Source: Ailurus styani
Taxonomy: Eukaryota > Chordata > Mammalia > Carnivora > Ailuridae
Reading direction: 5' to 3'
Length of the DNA stretch: 64,000 nucleotides
Assembly (NCBI GenBank): GCA_002007465.1
Contig: LNAC01000039.1
Location: forward strand, 5,259,634 to 5,323,633
Part shown: positions 58,116 to 64,000 of the stretch, piece after piece
How positions within the stretch are numbered: the stretch's first letter is position 1
Layout: every line of letters starts with the position of its first letter
Notes under the pieces: generated by a model
What the model saw: only the letters and a program-made list of their open reading frames with translations
The model's database searches: none
Told to the model about the DNA's origin: nothing
Made by a program: the position numbers and the translations under genes

Positions 58116-58310
58116 GGGTGCCTGGGTGGCTCAGCGGGTTAAAGCCTCTGCCTTCAGCTCAGGTCATGATCTCAGGGTCCTGGGATCGAGCCCCGCATCG
58201 GGCTCTCTGCTTAGTGGGGAGCCTGCTTCCTCCTCTCTCTCTGCCTGCCTCTCTGCCTACTTGTGATCTCTCTCTGTCAAATAAATAAATAAAATCTTAA
58301 AAAAAAAAAA
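58116..58310 (+). mobile_element. SINEC (GGGTTAAAGCC type) inserted in ERV pol, plus
   Basis: Near-consensus. The duplication AAAACTTCAAAACTTGC/AAACTTAAAAACTTGC flanks it (58099 and 58311). It is clearly younger than the ERV. Confidence 0.94.
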
Positions 58311-58317
58311 AAACTTA

Positions 58318-58813
58318 AAAACTTGCAAAAAACTACTGGACTTCCCTGGCTAAGCAATCACTTTTGATCTTGCTGACTGTTCCCAGTATTCCCTTGGGAA
58401 GCAAACTCATTCCACACCAGAAAATCACCAGCAGACCAATGTCTACGGGCATACCACCTCTGCTGATCCCTTGTTGCTTCAGGTTACTATGACCAGCTAC
58501 TGTAAGTCTCTAATGTCTCACGCTCAAGCCTATTATCAACAGGATAAGGAGCCATTCCAGATCCCAATTCAAAATATCCTGTTGGTCATGGTCTGGTGAT
58601 GGGGTAGTCCAGAAGCATCATCAGGGGATGATGGCAGCCCTCAAACCTCGCTGCAAGGGATCTTACCAAGTGCTCCTGACCACTGACACTGCTGCAAAAT
58701 TAAAAGGCACTGAATCTTGGGTACACATCTCACAGAAGGCTCCACCCGATACCTGCTACTGTACAGACACTGGAGACCTCCAAATCAATTTGACAAGGAA
58801 GAGAAGTCGCTGA
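58318..58813 (+). pseudogene. pol: ERV1 pol fragment: integrase C-terminal domain and pol end
   Basis: Downstream of the SINEC the pol remnant continues. The 61-codon open frame at 58628-58813 shows the small beta-barrel signature of gammaretroviral integrases (KG-YQVLL-T, then WVHISQ, and KAPP), ending in a stop at the pol terminus. Upstream of 58628 the coding is broken by stops and by a shift near 58600. Non-functional. Confidence 0.8.
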
Positions 58814-58819
58814 CATCAC

Positions 58820-59100
58820 GGTAGACTGTTCCCACCCAAAACGATGGATCAAGACTTCATACTTTAACTAAACATGACACTTTCTTCTTTTCCTTTCCTT
58901 TCCTCTGGCATTGGCCTAGAAAGATAACACCTTCATCTTTATCTTGCAGGCCATTGCTAAGGAAGTTACTTCTGGTAAGTAAAACAACCTTTTATTTCAG
59001 GCTAGGAGAAAATCTAACTGTGCTCCTAATTTTTTACAAGCAAAACGAGACATCTCACTGGAAGGGTCCCCTCAACTTACACTGTTAATTTAAAAGGGAC
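58820..59100 (+). other. ERV spacer, env leader-like, surface subunit deleted
   Basis: Only about 280 bp separates the pol end from the transmembrane-subunit remnant. That is far less than a surface subunit would need (over 1 kb), so an internal deletion has taken place. A pyrimidine tract ending CTTGCAG (about 58950) could be the old env splice acceptor. Confidence 0.5.
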
Positions 59101-59525
59101 CTAGCAGGAGATGGTCATGATTCAGGATTCACTTCTTTGACAGGTTCCTATTTCCCTGGTTAGGGATAAATGTAATGAGGCTATGATCAAGAAGTTCTTA
59201 ATTCTTAAAATTATTGCAAAATCTCCTGCTAAAGCCACAGCTGCCGCCCAAAAAAGATCCTTAGACTTTCTAGTCAAAGTCATTTTTGATAACAGGCTAG
59301 CTCTTGATTATCTTTCAGCCGAGCAAGGAGGTGTTTGTTATAGCCAACACCACTAGTTATACCAGGATTAACACTTCTGGGGAAGTTGAAACTTAACTAC
59401 TAAGATCACTGAGCAGGCCGTTTGTCTAAAAAAGGGTGACACCTTCAGGGGGTCCATTTTTGACCTATATGATTTTGACTTTTTCGGGTCTTGGGGACCC
59501 TGGCTTCAAAATGTACTCCAAACAT
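59101..59525 (+). pseudogene. env: ERV1 env fragment: transmembrane subunit ectodomain
   Basis: In the broken plus frames, the order expected of a gammaretrovirus-type transmembrane subunit is visible: a heptad-repeat-like stretch rich in Leu/Ala, a 'LDYLSAEQGG'-type segment (59300-59330), a cysteine-loop region in which the expected cysteines are mostly changed, and a phenylalanine/tryptophan-poor pre-membrane stretch. Stops and frameshifts occur throughout. A SINEC interrupts the 3' end. It cannot encode an envelope. Confidence 0.75.
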
Positions 59526-59715
59526 GGGACACCTGGGTGGCTCAGTTGGTTAAGCAGCTGCCTTCGGCTCAGGTCATGATCCCAGGGTCCTGGGATCGAG
59601 TCCAGCATCGGGCTCCCTGCTCAGCAGGGAGTCTGCTTCTCCCTCTCCCTTGCCATCTGTATGCTCTCTCTCTCTCTCTGAAATAAATAAACAAATAAAT
59701 CTTTTTAAAAAAATA
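59526..59715 (+). mobile_element. SINEC (GTTGGTTAAGCAGC type) inserted in ERV env, plus
   Basis: 'gggacacctgggtggctcagttggttaagcagctgccttcggctcagg' with shortened CT block and (AAAT)n tail. Target-site duplication not clear. Confidence 0.92.
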
Positions 59716-59939
59716 ATAAGGGCTTCAATCTTCTAATTTTCCCAGCAGATTATGTTCGCTACTTAGTTACACATTCTTGCATTTTTAGACTATCAACCCA
59801 ATCTCTTCTGTAAGACACTACAAGTATTACTACTTAGCTGTTGTACTGAAGTGGTCTCTCCATCTCCATTCTCAATGCTGGCTGTCTCTATATCCACTCT
59901 CTCTTTTCTCCTCAGTAACAGACCCTGGCTTTATTCTGG

Positions 59940-60215
59940 GTGGCATCCCCCCAGGTAAAAGTGCACGCTTTCCAGCCTTCCCAGCTGCTACAACCAACCA
60001 GTCAATGAGCTGGAAGTGAAAGTCATGAATGTGACTTCCAGGAAAGCTACATGAAAGGAAGTGACTTAGCTGGGAGTGTGTCTGTTACTGGGACATGATG
60101 GATAGCACTCCGGTAGTGATTTTGGGCCACAAGGTAATGGAAGTAATGCCAAAGGACAGTGAAGCAAACAGAAAGAACCCAGTCCTTGATGATCTCAGCT
60201 TCATCATACTAAGAA
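59940..60215 (+). mobile_element. Ancient LTR-like repeat (MaLR-like?), plus
   Basis: 'ccttcccagctgctacaaccaaccagtcaatgagctggaagtgaaagtcatgaatgtgacttccagg...aaacagaaagaacccagtccttgatgatctc' resembles a common old mammalian LTR-type repeat. Family uncertain. Confidence 0.45.
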
Positions 60216-60234
60216 AGACTTCATCATACAAAGA

Positions 60235-60615
60235 CTTGTAGGCTCCTCACACCACCCTGGCCTTTGCACAAGCTGCTTGCAGTGTCCTTTTCCTGAACCC
60301 TTCTCCACCTGTTCAAGTCTCAGCTCTTCCAAAAAGTTTGCCTGCTGCACCTGCCGTTGACACAGGTGCAGACAACACTTCCATGCACCAAATATGAATA
60401 GACAGTCTTCTATGCTCACCTTTTCTATGCAGGTACTACAGTATTTTTCAATTATAATCTAACGTTGGTTTTCTTATCTGCCTTTGTTACTGAGGTCAAA
60501 GTCCCTGAGGACAGAAACCATCAGTAATTCTTTGGCTTTCCATAGCCCTTAACACAGGGTCTAGAGTACACAGAAGTATTCAGTAAATATGAAGTGAATG
60601 AATGAAGTTCAGGGA
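60235..60615 (+). mobile_element. L2 3' end, plus
   Basis: 'ctcacaccaccctggcctttgcacaagctgc...cacctgttcaagtctcagctcttccaaaaagtttgcctg' then 'gtccctgaggacagaaaccatcag...acacagggtctagagtacacagaagtattcagtaaatatgaagtgaatgaatga' is L2 in sense to its terminus. Confidence 0.85.
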
Positions 60616-61019
60616 AACAGCCATTCTTAAGCCCTTCAAAAATTTCATATCCTCAGACATTTTTTTTGGTGGGCAACAAAGCAAAGTTCATTGAGTGACA
60701 GTAAAGTTTAGTGAGTGATAGTACAAAGCTCCTGAAGAGGGAGGGAACCCAAGAGGGTTGCCCATCCTCAAACATTTAAAAGCACACTGTTGCCTTCATT
60801 TCAAATCACAAAAATTCTGATATCATGGAATATATCAGAAGACATCAGGATTTTTAGCCAGTTCATAACAGTACTTAATTTCCTAACTATTAAATATCGT
60901 TTCTCTTCCAAAACAAACCAAGTATCTTGAGTGAATAAATCTATATAAGTAAACAACTTGTGAGGTGTTCAAGAGAAAAAAAGCAATAAAGAACACTTTC
61001 TCTCTTTGCAAGACATCCC

Positions 61020-61125
61020 TCTAACACATACTGAGGACTATTTATGTGCCAAGCATTATACTAGGCAGTTACAGAACAGAATAATGAGCTCTTTGAAAGA
61101 GACAAAGCCTCTCGAAACTGTGAGT
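61020..61125 (-). mobile_element. L2 3' end fragment, minus
   Basis: 'tactgaggactatttatgtgccaagcattatactaggcagttacagaacagaataatgag' is the reversed L2 3' end. Confidence 0.75.
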
Positions 61126-61247
61126 GCATCTATCCCCATCTCCATGCAATGAGAAGGCTTAAAGGAGACGACCTTAGGTTGTGTTGTTTTTTTTTTTTTT
61201 TTAGAAGAGAGACTTTAGTTTTCTATTTTTTTAAGAACTCAAGTTTG

Positions 61248-61447
61248 GGGGCACCTGGGTGGCTCAGTGGGTTGAAGCCTCTGCCTTCAGCTCAGGTCAT
61301 GATCTCAGGATCCTGGGATTGAGCCCCGCATCAGGCTCTCTGGTCGGCGGGGAGCCTGCTTCCCCTTCTCCCTCTGCCTGCCTCTCTGCCTACTTGTGAT
61401 CTCTCTGTCAAATAAATAAATAAAATCTTTATAAAATTAAAAAGAAA
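61248..61447 (+). mobile_element. SINEC (GTGGGTTGAAGCC type), plus, young
   Basis: Near-consensus. The 15-bp duplication AAGAACTCAAGTTTG/AAGAACTCGAGTTTG has one mismatch (61233 and 61448). Confidence 0.95.
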
Positions 61448-61640
61448 AAGAACTCGAGTTTGTTTTTAGGTAAGACAGAAGGAGCCAGTGTTTTCTAGTA
61501 CCCACTATGCAGCACTGTACCAGGTTCCAAACGTACATAATTTTAACTAAGCTTCAAAAAAGTTCTGTGAGATAGTTCTTCAACTCATTTTAAAGGCTAA
61601 ATAGTACATGATTTGTGAAATCTAAAAAAGCTAGGATCTC

Positions 61641-61842
61641 GGGATACCTGGGCGGCTCAGTCAGTTAAGCGGCTGCCTTTGGCTGGGCCATGATCCCAGG
61701 GTCCTGGGATCAAGTCCCTCATCAGGCTCCTTGCTCAGCGGGGGAGCCTGCTTCTCCCTCTGCCTCTGCCTGCCACTCTGGCTGCTTGTGCGCTCTCTCT
61801 TTCTCTCTCTCTGACAAATAAATAAATAAATAATCTAAAAAA
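61641..61842 (+). mobile_element. SINEC (TCAGTTAAGCGGC type), plus, young
   Basis: Full-length. The duplication AAAAAAGCTAGGATCT is identical at both ends (about 61624 and 61843). Confidence 0.95.
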
Positions 61843-62072
61843 AAAAAAGCTAGGATCTGAACTCAGAAATGTCTTACTCTAAAGACTATTGCCCATTACA
61901 TGCTAGCTCTTAAATTCTTACATATAAACATAAAATACAGGAGCCAAGAGAAAGTTATCAATAAATAACTCACCAGTTATCTAAGCTTTCACATGCTTAA
62001 TCACTATTTATAACATTTTGGTTGGGTGCAAGGAAGCCACTTTTTAAATGATGAGAAAAAAAACTAATTTGG

Positions 62073-62158
62073 GAGAGTGCCTAGCTGGCTCAGTCAGTAA
62101 AGCATGCAACTCCTAATCTCAGGGTTGTGAGTTCAAGCCCCACACTGGTCGTGGAGCC
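62073..62158 (+). mobile_element. Short tRNA-like carnivore SINE with microsatellite tail, plus
   Basis: 'gagtgcctagctggctcagtcagtaaagcatgcaactcctaatctcagggttgtgagttcaagccccacactgg'. The expected A-rich tail is replaced by the GGAT/GATA array that follows. Confidence 0.87.
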
Positions 62159-62211
62159 AAATGGATGGATGGATGGATGGATGGATGGATAGATAGATAG
62201 ACGGATAGACG

Positions 62212-62261
<50 letters not shown>
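62159..62261. repeat. (ATGG)n-(ATAG)n compound tetranucleotide microsatellite
   Basis: About seven ATGG units, then ATAG units interrupted by two 'ACGG' steps, and about eleven clean GATA units. It seeds from the 3' tail of the SINE at 62073 and is very likely length-polymorphic. Confidence 0.95.
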
Positions 62262-62264
62262 ATG

Positions 62265-63165
62265 AACAACTGAAAGAACCAAATGTATTTCCAACGTCCA
62301 TCCCAAGTGCTTACACTAGCTGTCCTGAATCACTTGCTGTTGTTTCTTTTTATCATAATTTTATACATTTTGCTTCTTCTGTGTAGAATACAGAGATGTA
62401 ACAATAATTTTGAGTCTGTTCCTAAGAGTCAAACTGCCTCCCACTGGTAGTTATGATTAAGTCTGTAATCTAAGAAGAATAAATACTCATTTATCTCATT
62501 TTGCACATGCTATTCCTAACTGCAGCCTACAATCCCACAGCTATACCAAGACACTAAATTATTTTCTTCTAATCAAGGAAACTGATGTTTTTAAAAGGAT
62601 AAAATAAGATGATGCTTTGCATCCACAGCCTAAGAGATGATATGGGAGGAAGACAATGCAGAGTATTAATTCTGGGAAGGGGATAGAAGAGTAAAGAAAA
62701 ATAAAGCAAGAACCCTAGATAAATTTGCAGCATAATTTTTCAGAGTACAAGACCTTTATCTGAAGTATTATAAATTTTCTTGTCAAATAAAAGCATAATA
62801 AAGTTAAACTTGAAAACAATGGGAATCTATATTACTTTCCCTCCTCCTTTTAGCATGAAAATTCCAAAGTTGGTCGCTTTTTTAAAAGCACATAATTGGC
62901 CTTGCCTTCCTTCAGTTTCTTCTACGACATAACAAGCACCAACAATCAAATGGAAATTAAACACTATGTAAACTCTTCTTTTGATTATAAATTACATGAA
63001 ATTCTCTTTCAAATCACATAAAATACAGAAACAAAACCCAGATTTTTAAAAATACAAACCAAGCACAGGGAAAAAAATCAGAATATTCTTTCCTTTGATT
63101 GTGTAATCGGGTCAAATGAAAGCAGCAAACAGCGCTACCCAATACAGATTTCTAACTAAAGAAAA
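62265..63165. other. Intronic sequence without recognised element
   Basis: AT-rich unique sequence; no frame or family. Confidence 0.45.
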
Positions 63166-63172
63166 AGATAGG

Positions 63173-63363
63173 GAGGGAGCCTGGGTGGCTCAGTTGGTTA
63201 AATGTCTGCCTTTGGCTCAGGTCATGATCCCAGGATCCTGGGATTGAGCCCCCATCGGGCTCCCTGCTCCGTGGGGAGCTGGCTTCTCCCTCTGCCCCCC
63301 CCTCTCTCTCTAGCTCTATCTCTCATGAATAAATAAATAAAATCTTTTTAAAAAAATTTTTTT
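63173..63363 (+). mobile_element. SINEC (TTGGTTAAATGTC type), plus
   Basis: 'gggagcctgggtggctcagttggttaaatgtctgcctttggctcagg' with C-run in the middle and AATAAATAAATAAAATC tail ending in a short A/T palindrome. The duplication AAAGATA flanks it (short). Confidence 0.92.
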
Positions 63364-63370
63364 AAAGATA

Positions 63371-64000
63371 AGTAAAGAGGAACAGGGATAAAGACAGTTC
63401 AATAGGTTACAATGGTTGAAGAGCAAATCTGAGGATTTTCATACTTTTTGTGCTATATTAAACAGTCTTGGTTCTATTAAAAAGAACATAACTATAATGT
63501 TCTTAGCTGTAATAATGGTATTATGGTTATGCAGCAGAATGTGCTTATTTTTGGGAGATGCATGTTAAAATATTAAAGGGTATAGTGCCATGTTTAATCC
63601 CATCTGAAAAAGCAAGAGAGGTTAACATTAGTGACCTAAGTCTTTCTCACCAGGGAATGAATGCCTTAGCTCCATAAAACCCGCTTACCATTAACCAACC
63701 AATCATCTTTTAGTTAACTGGATACTGAGGATCCTTCACTGTGTCCCAGAATTCAGAGTCCACGCTAACACTGAATTACTGTGAAGATGACAATGAGCCA
63801 AAGTTTCACATCATGAATTCTGCAGCTTTGTTTCCAATGAGGAGAAACATAACAAAATCTGGTGAAAGCAAGATCCTACTCAGAGACCTAGAGAGCCCTT
63901 AATTCAGAGTCAAAGAACCTTTGCCAATAACTTGCCCAACTGCCCTCTTTACCCCCCCCCACTTCAATCCCAGTTCCTCAGAATAAAAATTTAAAGACTG
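63371..64000. other. Intronic sequence without recognised element
   Basis: Unique sequence to the window edge, with a C9-10 run near 63950. Confidence 0.45.

Larger units (their letters stand above)
57938..59900 (+). mobile_element. Class I endogenous retrovirus (ERV1) fossil, 3' half, plus
   Basis: Remnants appear in proviral order: integrase core, integrase C-terminus, a short spacer with env-like leader sequence, and env transmembrane subunit. gag, protease, reverse transcriptase and the env surface subunit are absent here, and no LTR pair was recognised. Two SINECs (58116, 59526) interrupt it. It lies directly against an L1 3' UTR on the left. All frames are broken, so it is non-functional. 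The family resemblance is to gammaretrovirus-like ERVs. Confidence 0.82.

Noticed and set aside
58007..58288. Open frames joining integrase residues to 'GWLSGLKPLPSAQVMISGSWDRAPHRALC'-type residues
   Set aside because: The second half is the translation of the SINEC inserted at 58116. The same peptide recurs at every plus-strand SINEC (for example 2945, 52093), so it is not a protein family.
62159..62261. Regular short repeats that could suggest a CRISPR-like array
   Set aside because: The units are 4 bp with no spacers; a microsatellite in a mammalian intron.
60000..64000. Possible CDK19 promoter or first exon near the right edge
   Set aside because: No CpG island and no coding for the glycine-rich loop segment; the sequence remains AT-rich with L2 and SINEs.

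Overview
The window is mammalian nuclear DNA from a carnivoran, most likely a caniform of the weasel family (Mustelidae). The main evidence is about 53 copies of the tRNA-Lys-derived carnivore SINE (SINEC). Many belong to the 'GTGGGTTAAAGCC...TCTGCCTACTTGTGATCTC' type that I associate with mustelids. Carnivore-type LINE-1 3' ends are also present. The DNA is AT-rich and has no long open reading frames, no operons and no prokaryotic features.

Only one piece of a functional gene is recognisable. At 34016-34091 on the minus strand is a 76-nt exon with a consensus acceptor and a perfect GTAAGT donor. It encodes [15 protein letters not shown] followed by [10 protein letters not shown]. This is exon 2 of CDK19, the Mediator kinase paralogous to CDK8, and carries the catalytic lysine and the alpha-C helix glutamate. 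The residues KDEKEY distinguish CDK19 from CDK8 (KDDKDY). The window is therefore CDK19 intron 2 (about 1-34015, downstream in gene sense), exon 2, and part of intron 1 (34092-64000). I found neither exon 1 nor exon 3.

The rest is a layered record of mobile elements. The oldest layer is MIR and LINE-2, with long minus-strand L2 pieces at 38725-39560, 41870-42960 and 47495-48130. Next come mammalian L1 fragments at 5395-6245, 8690-9480, 17935-18650, 29495-32400, 50283-53220 and 57345-57937. LTR-type elements include an MLT1-like LTR at 11800-12360, an unnamed LTR-like segment at 45545-46440, and a class I endogenous retrovirus fossil at 57938-59900. That fossil keeps integrase and env transmembrane-subunit remnants but lacks the surface subunit. 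Carnivore L1 3' ends and SINECs are the youngest layer. Many have clear target-site duplications, and several nest in each other or in older elements. SINEC orientation is skewed: 39 plus (antisense to CDK19) and 14 minus.

The reference itself has one suspicious spot. A single N at 7511 is flanked by two near-identical 226/227-bp copies, as expected for a false duplication at a contig join. I found no convincing new biological system. The items most worth a second look are the assembly artefact, a possible cryptic (poison) exon at 40497-40619, the ERV fossil, the GC-richer island at 36824-37080, and the recent SINE insertions as likely polymorphic markers.
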